A DNA stretch of 64,000 nucleotides from assembly GCF_014489635.1 (NCBI RefSeq), contig NZ_CP060828.1, positions 7,444,001-7,508,000 on the forward strand, given 5' to 3'. The position numbers and the translations under genes were made by a program. The first letter of the stretch is position 1. Every line of letters begins with the position of its first letter. The notes under the pieces were generated by a model. That model searched no databases. It was not told the DNA's origin and saw nothing but the letters and a program-made list of their open reading frames with translations. Origin of the DNA: Streptomyces roseirectus. GTDB lineage: Bacteria > Actinomycetota > Actinomycetes > Streptomycetales > Streptomycetaceae. Below are positions 45,708 to 54,776 of this stretch, piece by piece.

Positions 45708-45749
45708 GAGCGGAAAGCCGACAGCCGTCGCACCTGAGGGAGCCCTTAC

Positions 45750-48700
45750 ATGGCCTCTGTGCCGCCGACCCCTTCCGCCGACAGCCGGACCCGTGTGTCC
45801 GCGCTCCGAGAGGCACTGGCCACCCGCGTGGTGGTCGCCGACGGAGCGATGGGCACGATGCTCCAGGCCCAGGAGCCGACTCTGGAGGACTTCCAGAACC
45901 TCGAGGGCTGCAACGAGATCCTGAACCTCACCCGCCCGGACATCGTCCGCTCGGTCCACGAGGCGTACTTCGACGCCGAGGTGGACTGCGTCGAGACCAA
46001 CACCTTCGGCGCCAACTTCGCCGCGCTCGCCGAGTACGACATCCCCGAACGCGTCCACGAACTCTCGGAGGCGGGCGCGCGGATCGCCCGCGAGACCGCC
46101 GACGCGTACACCGCGAGGGACGGACGCCAACGCTGGGTCCTCGGCTCCATCGGCCCCGGCACGAAACTCCCGACCCTGGGCCACGTCGGATACACCACCA
46201 TCCGCGACGCGTTCCAGCAGAACGCCGAGGGCCTGATCGAGGGCGGCGCCGACGCGCTGATCGTCGAGACCACCCAGGACCTCCTGCAGACCAAGGCCGC
46301 CGTCATCGGCGCCCAGCGCGCCCGCGAGAACGCCGGCCTGGACGTCCCGATCATCGTCTCCGTCACCGTCGAGACCACCGGCACCATGCTGCTCGGCTCC
46401 GAGATCGGCGCCGCGCTCACCGCGCTGGAACCCCTCGGTATCGACATGATCGGCATGAACTGCGCGACCGGCCCCGCCGAGATGAGCGAGCACCTGCGCT
46501 ACCTCGCCCGCAACTCCCGCATCCCCCTGTCGTGCATGCCGAACGCCGGTCTCCCCGTCCTCGGCAAGGACGGCGCCAGCTACCCCCTCACCGCCCCCGA
46601 ACTCGCCGACGCCCACGAGACGTTCGTCCGCGACTACGGTCTCAGCCTGATCGGCGGCTGCTGCGGCACCACCCCCGAGCACCTGCGCCAGCTTGTCCAC
46701 CGCGTCCGGGACATCACCCCCACCACCAGGGACCCGCGCCCCGAACCCGGCGCCGCCTCCCTCTACCAGACCGTCCCGTTCCGCCAGGACACCGCCTACA
46801 TGGCGATCGGCGAGCGCACCAACGCCAACGGCAGCAAGAAGTTCCGCGAGGCCATGCTGGAGGCCCGCTGGGACGACTGCGTGGAGATGGCCCGCGAACA
46901 GATCCGCGAGGGCGCCCACATGCTGGACCTCTGCGTGGACTACGTCGGCCGCGACGGCGTCGCCGACATGGACGAACTCGCCGGCCGCCTCGCCACCGCC
47001 TCCACCCTCCCCATCGTCCTCGACTCCACCGAGGTCGACGTCATCCAGGCCGGCCTGGAGAAGCTCGGCGGACGCGCGGTCATCAACTCCGTCAACTACG
47101 AGGACGGCGACGGCCCAGAGTCCCGCTTCGCCAAGGTCACCAAGCTCGCCCGGGAACACGGCGCCGCCCTCATCGCCCTCACCATCGACGAGGAGGGCCA
47201 GGCCCGCACCCCCGAGAAGAAGGTCGAGATCGCCGAACGCCTCATCGACGACCTCACCGGCAACTGGGGCATCCACGAGTCCGACATCCTCATCGACACC
47301 CTGACCTTCACCATCTGCACCGGCCAGGAGGAGTCGAGGAAGGACGGCATCGCCACCATCGAGGCGATCCGCGAACTCAAGCGCCGCCACCCCGACGTCC
47401 AGACCACCCTCGGCCTGTCCAACATCTCCTTCGGCCTCAACCCGGCCGCCCGCATCCTCCTCAACTCCGTCTTCCTCGACGAATGCGTCAAGGCCGGCCT
47501 CGACTCCGCGATCGTCCACGCGTCGAAGATCCTGCCCATCGCCCGCTTCAGCGAGGAAGAGGTCACCACCGCCCTCGACCTGATCTACGACCGCCGCGCC
47601 GAGGGATACGACCCCCTCCAGAAGCTGATGGCCCTCTTCGAAGGCGCCACCGCCAAGTCCCTCAAGGCCGGCAAGGCCGAGGAACTGGCCGCCCTGCCCC
47701 TGGAGGAACGCCTCAAGCGCCGCATCATCGACGGCGAGAAGAACGGCCTGGAGACCGACCTCGACGAAGCCCTCCAGACCCGCCCCGCCCTCGACATCGT
47801 CAACGACACCCTCCTGGACGGCATGAAGGTCGTCGGCGAACTCTTCGGCTCCGGCCAGATGCAGCTCCCGTTCGTCCTCCAGTCCGCCGAGGTCATGAAG
47901 ACGGCCGTCGCCCACCTCGAACCCCACATGGAGAAGTCCGACGCCGACGGCAAGGGCACCATCGTGCTGGCCACCGTCCGCGGCGACGTCCACGACATCG
48001 GCAAGAACCTCGTCGACATCATCCTCTCCAACAACGGCTACAACGTCGTCAACCTCGGCATCAAGCAGCCCGTCTCCGCGATCCTCGAAGCCGCCGAGGA
48101 ACACAAGGCCGACGTCATCGGCATGTCCGGACTCCTCGTGAAATCCACCGTGATCATGAAGGAGAACCTGGAGGAGCTGAACCAGCGCGGCCTCGCCGCC
48201 AACTACCCCGTCATCCTCGGCGGCGCCGCCCTCACCCGCGCCTACGTCGAACAGGACCTCCACGAGCTCTACGAGGGCGAGGTCCGCTACGCCCGCGACG
48301 CCTTCGAGGGACTGCGTCTCATGGACGCCCTCATCGGCGTCAAACGCGGCGTCCCCGGCGCCGCCCTGCCCGAGCTGAAGCAGCGCCGGGTCCGCGCGGC
48401 GGCCGGCGCCGTGCAGACCGAGGAGCACACCGAGGAAGAAGGGCACGTCAGGTCCGACGTCGCCACCGACAACCCGGTGCCCAAGGCCCCCTTCGAGGGC
48501 ACCCGCATCATCAAGGGCATCCCCCTCAAGGACTACGCGAGCTGGCTCGACGAAGGCGCCCTCTTCAAGGGCCAGTGGGGACTCAAGCAGGCCCGCGCCG
48601 GCGACGGCCCGACCTACGAGGAACTGGTCGAGAACGAGGGCCGGCCCCGGCTGCGCGGGCTCCTCGACCGCCTCCAGACCGACAACCTCCTCGAAGCCGC

Positions 48701-49271
48701 CGTCGTCTACGGCTACTTCCCGTGCGTCTCCAAGGACGACGACCTGATCATCCTCGACGACCGGGGCAACGAACGCACCCGCTTCACCTTCCCCCGCCAG
48801 CGCCGCGGCCGGCGCCTGTGTCTCGCCGACTTCTTCCGCCCGGAGGAGTCCGGCGAGGTCGACGTCGTCGGCCTCCAGGTCGTCACCGTCGGCAACCGCA
48901 TCGGCGAGGAGACCGCCAAGCTCTTCGAGGCCAACGCCTACCGCGACTACCTCGAACTGCACGGCCTGTCCGTCCAGTTGGCCGAAGCCCTCGCCGAGTA
49001 CTGGCACGCGCGCGTGCGCGCCGAACTCGGCTTCGGCGGCGAGGACCCCGCCGAGATCACCGACATGTTCGACCTCAAGTACCGCGGCGCCCGCTTCTCC
49101 CTCGGCTACGGCGCCTGCCCCAACCTGGAGGACCGCGCCAAGATCGCCGAACTCCTCCAGCCCGAACGCATCGGCGTCCACCTCTCCGAGGAGTTCCAGC
49201 TCCACCCCGAACAGTCCACCGACGCGATCGTCCTCCACCACCCGGAGGCGAAGTACTTCAACGCGCGCTGA
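45750..49271 (+). CDS. metH: cobalamin-dependent methionine synthase
   Basis: 1173 residues, cytoplasmic, transfers a methyl group from methyltetrahydrofolate to homocysteine. Domains in order: homocysteine-binding barrel (about 20-325, zinc ligands in NTFGAN and GGCCGTTPEH), pterin-binding (about 345-620, AIGERTNANGSKKF), the helical cap (about 660-745), the B12 domain with the cobalt-ligand DVHDIGKNLVDII, and the C-terminal AdoMet activation domain (YFPCVSKDDD to QLHPEQSTDAIV). GAGGGAG precedes the ATG. It regenerates methionine and links functionally to the upstream salvage island. Confidence 0.97.
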   Translation: MASVPPTPSADSRTRVSALREALATRVVVADGAMGTMLQAQEPTLEDFQNLEGCNEILNLTRPDIVRSVHEAYFDAEVDCVETNTFGANFAALAEYDIPERVHELSEAGARIARETADAYTARDGRQRWVLGSIGPGTKLPTLGHVGYTTIRDAFQQNAEGLIEGGADALIVETTQDLLQTKAAVIGAQRARENAGLDVPIIVSVTVETTGTMLLGSEIGAALTALEPLGIDMIGMNCATGPAEMSEHLRYLARNSRIPLSCMPNAGLPVLGKDGASYPLTAPELADAHETFVRDYGLSLIGGCCGTTPEHLRQLVHRVRDITPTTRDPRPEPGAASLYQTVPFRQDTAYMAIGERTNANGSKKFREAMLEARWDDCVEMAREQIREGAHMLDLCVDYVGRDGVADMDELAGRLATASTLPIVLDSTEVDVIQAGLEKLGGRAVINSVNYEDGDGPESRFAKVTKLAREHGAALIALTIDEEGQARTPEKKVEIAERLIDDLTGNWGIHESDILIDTLTFTICTGQEESRKDGIATIEAIRELKRRHPDVQTTLGLSNISFGLNPAARILLNSVFLDECVKAGLDSAIVHASKILPIARFSEEEVTTALDLIYDRRAEGYDPLQKLMALFEGATAKSLKAGKAEELAALPLEERLKRRIIDGEKNGLETDLDEALQTRPALDIVNDTLLDGMKVVGELFGSGQMQLPFVLQSAEVMKTAVAHLEPHMEKSDADGKGTIVLATVRGDVHDIGKNLVDIILSNNGYNVVNLGIKQPVSAILEAAEEHKADVIGMSGLLVKSTVIMKENLEELNQRGLAANYPVILGGAALTRAYVEQDLHELYEGEVRYARDAFEGLRLMDALIGVKRGVPGAALPELKQRRVRAAAGAVQTEEHTEEEGHVRSDVATDNPVPKAPFEGTRIIKGIPLKDYASWLDEGALFKGQWGLKQARAGDGPTYEELVENEGRPRLRGLLDRLQTDNLLEAAVVYGYFPCVSKDDDLIILDDRGNERTRFTFPRQRRGRRLCLADFFRPEESGEVDVVGLQVVTVGNRIGEETAKLFEANAYRDYLELHGLSVQLAEALAEYWHARVRAELGFGGEDPAEITDMFDLKYRGARFSLGYGACPNLEDRAKIAELLQPERIGVHLSEEFQLHPEQSTDAIVLHHPEAKYFNAR

Positions 49272-49432
49272 ACCCTCCGGCCCGCCACCGCGTCTGTAAA
49301 GACCCGGGCCCGGAAACAAAACGCGCACGGATCGATCCGGTCGTACACTGGTCGGTCCACCGCAGGCCGGTCGCCCCTCTGCGCACAGCAGGGACCGCGA
49401 CCGGCCTGCTCGTCCCTCCAAGGAGGCAGTGG

Positions 49433-50128
49433 ATGACCAGTACGGTCCCCGCACCCGCAGCGATCACCGCCGAGGGCTCCGCCCTCCAGGCCGTCCTCCT
49501 CGACATGGACGGCACCCTGGTGGACACCGAAGGCTTCTGGTGGGACATCGAGGTCGAGATCTTCAAACGCCTCGGCCACACCCTCGACGACGCCTGGCGG
49601 CACGTCGTGGTCGGCGGACCCATGAGCCGCAGCGCCGGCTTCCTCATCGAGGCCACCGGCGCCGACATCACCCTCGACGAACTCTCCGGCCTGCTCAACG
49701 ACGGCTTCGAGGAGCTGATCGGCCAGGCCCTGCCCCTCATGCCCGGCGCCGCCCGCCTGCTCACCGAACTCGCCGCGCACGACGTGCCGACCGCCCTGGT
49801 CTCCGCCTCCCACCGGCGCATCATCGACCGCGTCCTGACCGCCCTCGGCCCCCACCACTTCCGCCTCAGCGTCGCCGGCGACGAGGTCACCCGCACCAAG
49901 CCCCACCCCGAGCCCTATCTCCTCGCCGCCACCCGCCTCGGCGTGGATCCGGCCAGATGCGCCGTCGTCGAGGACACCGCGACCGGCGTCGCCGCCGCCG
50001 AGGCCGCGGGCTGCCAGGTCGTCGCCGTACCCTCCGTCGCACCCATCGCCCCCGCCGCCCGCCGCACCGTCGTCCCGTCCCTGGAACACGTCGACGTGAC
50101 ATTCCTGCGCGCCCTCGTCACCCACTGA
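49433..50128 (+). CDS. HAD-family phosphatase (beta-phosphoglucomutase-like)
   Basis: 231 residues. HAD motif I is LLDMDGTLVDTEGFWWD, motif II SAS in ALVSASHRRIID, motif III Lys in VTRTKPHPEPYLLAA, motif IV VVEDTATGVAAAEAAG. The cap type is C1, as in phosphoglycolate phosphatases and beta-phosphoglucomutases; the substrate is unknown. AAGGAGG lies six bases before the ATG. It follows metH by 161 bases and has a hairpin downstream. Confidence 0.9.
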   Translation: MTSTVPAPAAITAEGSALQAVLLDMDGTLVDTEGFWWDIEVEIFKRLGHTLDDAWRHVVVGGPMSRSAGFLIEATGADITLDELSGLLNDGFEELIGQALPLMPGAARLLTELAAHDVPTALVSASHRRIIDRVLTALGPHHFRLSVAGDEVTRTKPHPEPYLLAATRLGVDPARCAVVEDTATGVAAAEAAGCQVVAVPSVAPIAPAARRTVVPSLEHVDVTFLRALVTH

Positions 50129-50190
50129 CCGGAAAGCGGGACAGCGCCGGTGGCCAGGCAATTCACGGAAGGCGACGGAAGGCACCGGAA

Positions 50191-50216
50191 CGGAATTCGG
50201 CACGCCCCGAATTCCG
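50191..50216 (+). terminator. hairpin after the HAD gene
   Basis: A perfect 10-bp stem (50191-50200 with 50207-50216) and a 6-nt loop. It is the main feature of the 355-bp gap 50129-50483, which otherwise holds three copies of cggaaggc-like sequence and the promoter of the solute-binding gene (possible -10 TAACCT at 50428-50433). Confidence 0.65.
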
Positions 50217-50483
50217 GGGGAACGGCCGAAACACCGCCCCACCCCTCATGTGACGTTCCCCACTCACAAAAGCCTTTTCCGGCCCGGACCGGCCCGCCCA
50301 AGTGTCCCGATTCATGAACCGCTGCACGAAACATGCCGGGCCCGATTCTCCGATCCGTCGGCTTTCGGCTCCACAGCGTGAGGAACCGTCAACTCCGCTC
50401 CCCGCAAGTCGACGCGCGGACGCCCACTAACCTCGTACAGAACCACCCCGAGACCTCCGCGTCCGACGACAAGGCACGTACAC

Positions 50484-52064
50484 GTGAACAAGCGCACCCA
50501 GTGGCCGGTCCTCCCGATCGTGGCAGGGCTCGCCTCCGGCCTGTTGACCGGCTGCGGCTCCGAGAGCGGCTCCTCCGGAGGCAGTGGCTCCTCCGTGGTC
50601 ATGGGGATGTCCGACGACGTCCTCGCCACGGACCCCGCCTCCGGCTACGACCCCGGCTCCTGGCTGCTGTTCAACAACGTCTTCCAGTCCCTCCTCTCCT
50701 TCCCCAAGGGCGGCACCGACCCCGAACCGGACGCCGCGAAGGAATGCACCTTCAGCGACACCGAGACCAAGGTCTACGAGTGCACCCTGAAGTCCGGACT
50801 GAAGTTCAGCAACGGCGACTCCCTCACCTCCGAGGACGTCAAGTTCTCCTTCGAACGCATGCTGAAGATCAACGACGAGTCCGGCCCCGCGATCATGTTC
50901 CCCATGCTCGACAAGGTCGAGGCCCCCGACGAACACACCGTCGTCTTCCGCCTCAAGGTCCCCGACGCCACCTTCCCCAGCAAACTCGCCTCCGGCGCCG
51001 GCTCCATCGTCAACCACGAGCAGTACGACGCGGACGGGCTGCGCAAGGACGACAAGGCCATCGGCTCCGGCCCCTACAAGCTGGACTCCTTCGACAAGGA
51101 CCAGGCCGTGTTCTCCGTCAACGAGAACTACAAGGGCAACGCCCAGGTCAAGAACTCCGGCGTCACCCTCAAGTTCTTCCACGGCGACCAGTCCGCCCTC
51201 AAGAAGGCCCTCCTCGACGGCAAGGTCGACATCGCCTACCGCGGCCTGACCGCCGCCGACATCACCGACGTCCAGCACAGCGACAACAGCAAGGGCGTCG
51301 ACGTCGTCGAAGGCACCAGCGCCGAGGTCCAGCACCTCGTCTTCAACATGAAGGACCCCGTCGCCGGGAAACTCCCCGTCCGCAAGGCCATCGCCCACCT
51401 CATCGACCGCGACGCCCTCATCAAGGACGTCTACGAGGGCACCGCCGACCCCCTCTTCTCGATCATCCCCGCGGGCATCACCGGCCACAACACCGCCTTC
51501 TTCGACCGCTACGGCGCCCGGCCCTCCGTCGAGAAGGCCACCGCCGCCCTGCGCGAAGGCGGCATCACCGACAAGGTCAAGCTCACCCTCTGGTCCACGC
51601 CCTCCCGCTACGGCCCCGCCACCGACCAGGAGCTCAAGACCATCGCCGGCCAGCTCAACGCCAGCGGCCTGTTCGACGCCGACGTCAAGTCCGTCCCCTT
51701 CGACAAGTACGAGAAGGACATCGAGGCCGGCAAGTACGGCGTCTACGTCAAGGGCTGGGTCCCCGACTACCCCGACGCCGACAACTTCACCGCCCCCTTC
51801 TTCGGCGAGGGCAACGTCCTCAACAACCACTACACGAACGAGACCATCACCGGCACGCTCATCCCCCGCACCGCCGCCGTCACCGACCGCGCCGCCACCG
51901 ACCGCGACTACGGCCACCTCCAGGACATCGTCGCCGACCAGCTCCCCGTCCTGCCCGTCTGGCAGGCCAAGCAGTACGCCGTCACCCGCGAGAACGTCTA
52001 CGGCCTGGAGTACTGCCTCGACGCGTCGACCGTCTTCCGCTTCTGGGAACTCAGCAAGGGCTGA
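50484..52064 (+). CDS. family 5 ABC solute-binding lipoprotein (peptide/nickel type)
   Basis: 526 residues. The signal peptide ends at the lipobox LLTGC. The body has the SBP_bac_5 signature: LKFSNGDSLTSEDVKFSFERML, then SGPYKLDSFDKDQAVFSVNENY, and the LIDRDALIKDVYEGTADPL region. Such proteins bind oligopeptides, dipeptides or other small ligands. No permease or ATPase gene is adjacent, so it is an orphan component or partners with an unlinked transporter. The GTG at 50484 has no good ribosome site. Confidence 0.88.
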   Translation: MNKRTQWPVLPIVAGLASGLLTGCGSESGSSGGSGSSVVMGMSDDVLATDPASGYDPGSWLLFNNVFQSLLSFPKGGTDPEPDAAKECTFSDTETKVYECTLKSGLKFSNGDSLTSEDVKFSFERMLKINDESGPAIMFPMLDKVEAPDEHTVVFRLKVPDATFPSKLASGAGSIVNHEQYDADGLRKDDKAIGSGPYKLDSFDKDQAVFSVNENYKGNAQVKNSGVTLKFFHGDQSALKKALLDGKVDIAYRGLTAADITDVQHSDNSKGVDVVEGTSAEVQHLVFNMKDPVAGKLPVRKAIAHLIDRDALIKDVYEGTADPLFSIIPAGITGHNTAFFDRYGARPSVEKATAALREGGITDKVKLTLWSTPSRYGPATDQELKTIAGQLNASGLFDADVKSVPFDKYEKDIEAGKYGVYVKGWVPDYPDADNFTAPFFGEGNVLNNHYTNETITGTLIPRTAAVTDRAATDRDYGHLQDIVADQLPVLPVWQAKQYAVTRENVYGLEYCLDASTVFRFWELSKG

Positions 52065-52080
52065 AAGCCTTCCGCATGAC

Positions 52081-52120
52081 GACGACGGGGTGCCCCTTTC
52101 CCGAAGGGGCACCCCGCGTC
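52081..52120. terminator. bidirectional terminator after the solute-binding gene
   Basis: A 12-bp perfect stem core (52087-52098 with 52104-52115) and 5-nt loop, extended by gac/gtc pairs, lies between convergent genes. Confidence 0.85.
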
Positions 52121-52154
52121 GGTCGTCCAAGCAGTGCTTTTACTGCCGGTGCTT

Positions 52155-52826
52155 CTACTGCGCGCCCGGCCGCACCAACCCGCTCTCGTACGCGTACACC
52201 GCCGCCTGCACCCGGTCCCGCAGCCCCAGCTTCGTCAGCACATGACCCACGTGCGTCTTCACCGTCGTCTCGCTCACGAACAGGTCCGCCGCGATCTCCG
52301 CGTTCGACAGGCCCCGCGCGACCAGCTTCAACACCTCGACCTCACGGTCCGTCAGCGTGTGCAGCGTGTTGGGGACCGGGTCGTCGCCGGACGGCAGGTG
52401 CGTCGCGTACTTGTCCAGCAGCCGTCGCGTGATGCTCGGCGCGAGCATCGCCTCGCCGGCCGCGACCACCCGGATCGCCTGCACCAACTCGTTCGCGGGC
52501 GCGTCCTTCAGCAGGAAACCGCTGGCCCCCGCGCGCAACGCCTCCACCACGTACTCGTCCAGGTCGAACGTCGTCAGCACCAGCACCTTCGCCGGGCCGT
52601 CCCGCTCCGGGCCCGTGATCTGCCGGGTCGCCTCCACACCGTCCATCCGGGGCATCCGGATGTCCATCAGCACCACATCGGGCTGCAGCGCCCGCACCTG
52701 ATCCAATGCCTGAAGACCGTCACCGGCCTCCCCCACGACCGCGATGTCCTGCTCCGCCTCCAGAATCATCCGGAAGCCGGTACGCAGCAGCGGCTGGTCA
52801 TCGACCAGTAGGACGCGGATGGCCAC
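52155..52826 (-). CDS. orphan NarL/LuxR-type response regulator
   Basis: 223 residues. The receiver domain is residues 1-120 (LLVDDQPLLRTGF, phosphoacceptor Asp in VVLMDIRMPRMDG, Thr in VLTTFD, Lys in FLLKDAP). The LuxR-type DNA-binding domain is about 150-215 (LTDREVEVLKLVARGLSNAEIA). No histidine kinase gene is adjacent, so the partner is elsewhere. The GTG at 52826 has AAGGAG eight bases upstream. The long gene-free region upstream may carry its control sites. Confidence 0.92.
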   Translation of the reverse strand: MAIRVLLVDDQPLLRTGFRMILEAEQDIAVVGEAGDGLQALDQVRALQPDVVLMDIRMPRMDGVEATRQITGPERDGPAKVLVLTTFDLDEYVVEALRAGASGFLLKDAPANELVQAIRVVAAGEAMLAPSITRRLLDKYATHLPSGDDPVPNTLHTLTDREVEVLKLVARGLSNAEIAADLFVSETTVKTHVGHVLTKLGLRDRVQAAVYAYESGLVRPGAQ

Positions 52827-53439
52827 GAAAGTCTCCTTCGCTCGTCCGGGCCCATTCTGCCTTGTACGAACGGTGAAGACCCGACCGGGCTGGGGAGGGG
52901 GCGTCGGGGGAGTCAGGGGGGCTGTGGAGGCTGGGATGGGAACGCGTATAGGGGTGAGGCTGGGGCGGGGAGAGTGCGGGGGCCCGGGAGGGCGTGGGAC
53001 CGCTGCACGAGGTGCTGCCGACGCCGGCCGCACGGGGGAGGGTCCGCCGGTCCCCGGCACGGTGACTGTCGCCCGCCGCGGCCAAGGGACCTCGGACGCC
53101 GGTCCCTGCCCGGACAGCCTCCACGGCTCAGGAACGTCCGCGCCCCGGACGCCGGGCCCGACCCCCGGCGACACCGAGGGCCCTCGGACACCGGCCTCGG
53201 CCTCCCGGCGTCGCCAGCACCTCCTGCGGTGGCCCCACGCCCTCCCGGGCTTCATGCCCTCCCCGCCCCATGTCCTCCCGGGCCCTCTCGGCCCCCGGGC
53301 TCTCTCGGCCCCCCCCCACACCCTCCCCGCCCCCATGTCTTCCCTGCCCCCACACTCTCCCTGCCCCCACACTCTCCCGGCCCTCGCGCCCTCCCGGGCC
53401 CGGGGCCGGCCCCTCCGCTGGGGAGAGGGAGCGGGCGGG
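52827..53439. other. 613-bp gene-free region with G-rich repeats on the minus strand
   Basis: No open frame has sensible codon use. From about 53240 to 53400 the plus strand is a C-rich degenerate repeat; two copies of ccctgcccccacactct lie back to back near 53346-53380. The minus strand therefore carries many G5 runs. The first 60 bases hold the ribosome site of the response regulator. Confidence 0.65.
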
Positions 53440-54603
53440 CTACTGCTGGGGCTGGGGTTCCCGGAGGGGGAGGGGGTACGGCGGGGGTGTGCCGCCGAAT
53501 TCCGGGCAGTGGGACTGGTGGTCGCACCAGCCGCAGAGCTTGGTGGGGCGGGGACGCCAGTCGCCGGTGCGGGTGGCCTCGGTGATCGCCTCCCAGAGCG
53601 CGAGGAGCTTGCGTTCGACGCGTTCGAGGTCGGCGGGAGTGGGGTCGTACGTGAGGACGTCGCCACTGCCGAGGTACACGAGCTGGAGCCGGCGCGGGAT
53701 CACCTTCTTCAGCCGCCACACCACCAGCGCGTAGAACTTCATCTGGAACAGCGCCCCCTCCGCGTACTCGGGGCGCGGCGCCTTGCCCGTCTTGTAGTCG
53801 ACGATCCTGACCTCACCCGTCGGCGCGACGTCGACCCGGTCGATGATCCCGCGCAACGTCAGCCCCGAATCCAGCTCGGCCTCGACGAACAGCTCCCGCT
53901 CGGCCGGCTCCAACCGCGTCGGATCCTCCAACGTGAACCACCGCTCCACCAGCCCCTCCGCCTCCCCGAGCCACCGCGCGAGCCGCGCCCCCTCAGGGTC
54001 GTCCGCGAACAGCTCGGCGACCTCCGGACGGCTCTCCCGCAGCCGCTCCCACTGCCCCGGCACCAACCCCTTCGCCCTCGGCACCGTCCGCTCCCCGGCC
54101 GGCGCGTCGAACAGCCGCTCCAGCACCGAGTGCACCAGCGTCCCCCGGGTCGCCGCCTCACTCGGCTTCTCCGGCAGCCGGTCGATCACCCGGAACCGGT
54201 ACAGCAGCGGACACTGCATGAAGTCACTGGCCCGCGAAGGAGAAAGCGAACTGGGCACGGAGGAACGAGACCGAGAGCCCGCCGGGGGAGAGACGACAGG
54301 GGAGGCCGCAGCGCCGGCGGACCCCTCCGAGACGGCCGCGCCACGACCGACGGCGGACAGCACACCGTCCGCAGCCCCCTCGACATGCGAACCCCCCGCA
54401 GACCCCCCGGCACGCGCGGCCCCCGCGGACTCCCCACCCGGCCCACCCACCCGCGCGAGCAGAGCCGCCACCGCGTCCGCGGCTCTCCCGGAAGCAGTCA
54501 CGCCGGAAGCGGCCACCCCGCCCCCGGCCTCCCCCTCCGGCACACACGCCCGCGCACCCACCCCGTCACGCCCCTCTGCCACACCCTCGCTGCTGCTCTC
54601 CAT
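53440..54603 (-). CDS. RecB-family PD-(D/E)XK nuclease with Fe-S cysteines
   Basis: 387 residues. The first 125 residues are disordered and Gly/Ala/Ser-rich. The nuclease core then begins: SPSRASDFMQCPLLYRFR, GTLVHSVLERLF, LRGIIDRVDVAP, VDYKTGKAP (the catalytic Asp-x-Lys), and QMKFYALVVWRLKK. One Cys early (MQCP) and three late (LCGWCDHQSHCP) form the four-Cys [4Fe-4S] staple seen in AddB/Cas4-type nucleases. It matches Rv2119 of M. tuberculosis. A TATGGT box (54616-54611) is seven bases before the ATG, so it may be leaderless. Confidence 0.88.
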   Translation of the reverse strand: MESSSEGVAEGRDGVGARACVPEGEAGGGVAASGVTASGRAADAVAALLARVGGPGGESAGAARAGGSAGGSHVEGAADGVLSAVGRGAAVSEGSAGAAASPVVSPPAGSRSRSSVPSSLSPSRASDFMQCPLLYRFRVIDRLPEKPSEAATRGTLVHSVLERLFDAPAGERTVPRAKGLVPGQWERLRESRPEVAELFADDPEGARLARWLGEAEGLVERWFTLEDPTRLEPAERELFVEAELDSGLTLRGIIDRVDVAPTGEVRIVDYKTGKAPRPEYAEGALFQMKFYALVVWRLKKVIPRRLQLVYLGSGDVLTYDPTPADLERVERKLLALWEAITEATRTGDWRPRPTKLCGWCDHQSHCPEFGGTPPPYPLPLREPQPQQ

Positions 54604-54776
54604 GCCCCAGACCATACGACCCACCACTGACAGTCACCCACTCCCGCCGTCCCGACCCCGACGGGCGGGCAAACACAGGGGGTGCCGGGGCGGAACGCGC
54701 CGCGACGGCCGCATACCATCGGTCGAAGACCCTTCCGCCCGGCAGGAGCGGGAGACCTTTCGATCGAGGGGACACC

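Noticed and set aside
45227-45749. Cobalamin riboswitch upstream of metH
   Set aside because: The predicted metH leader is only about 36 bases and no B12-box-like sequence is seen; the upstream DNA is C-rich repeat.
45618-49454. 1278-residue open frame on the minus strand opposite metH
   Set aside because: It is the antisense image of metH, full of Val/Glu/Gly/Leu runs produced by GC-biased codons, with no domain; metH has complete motifs.
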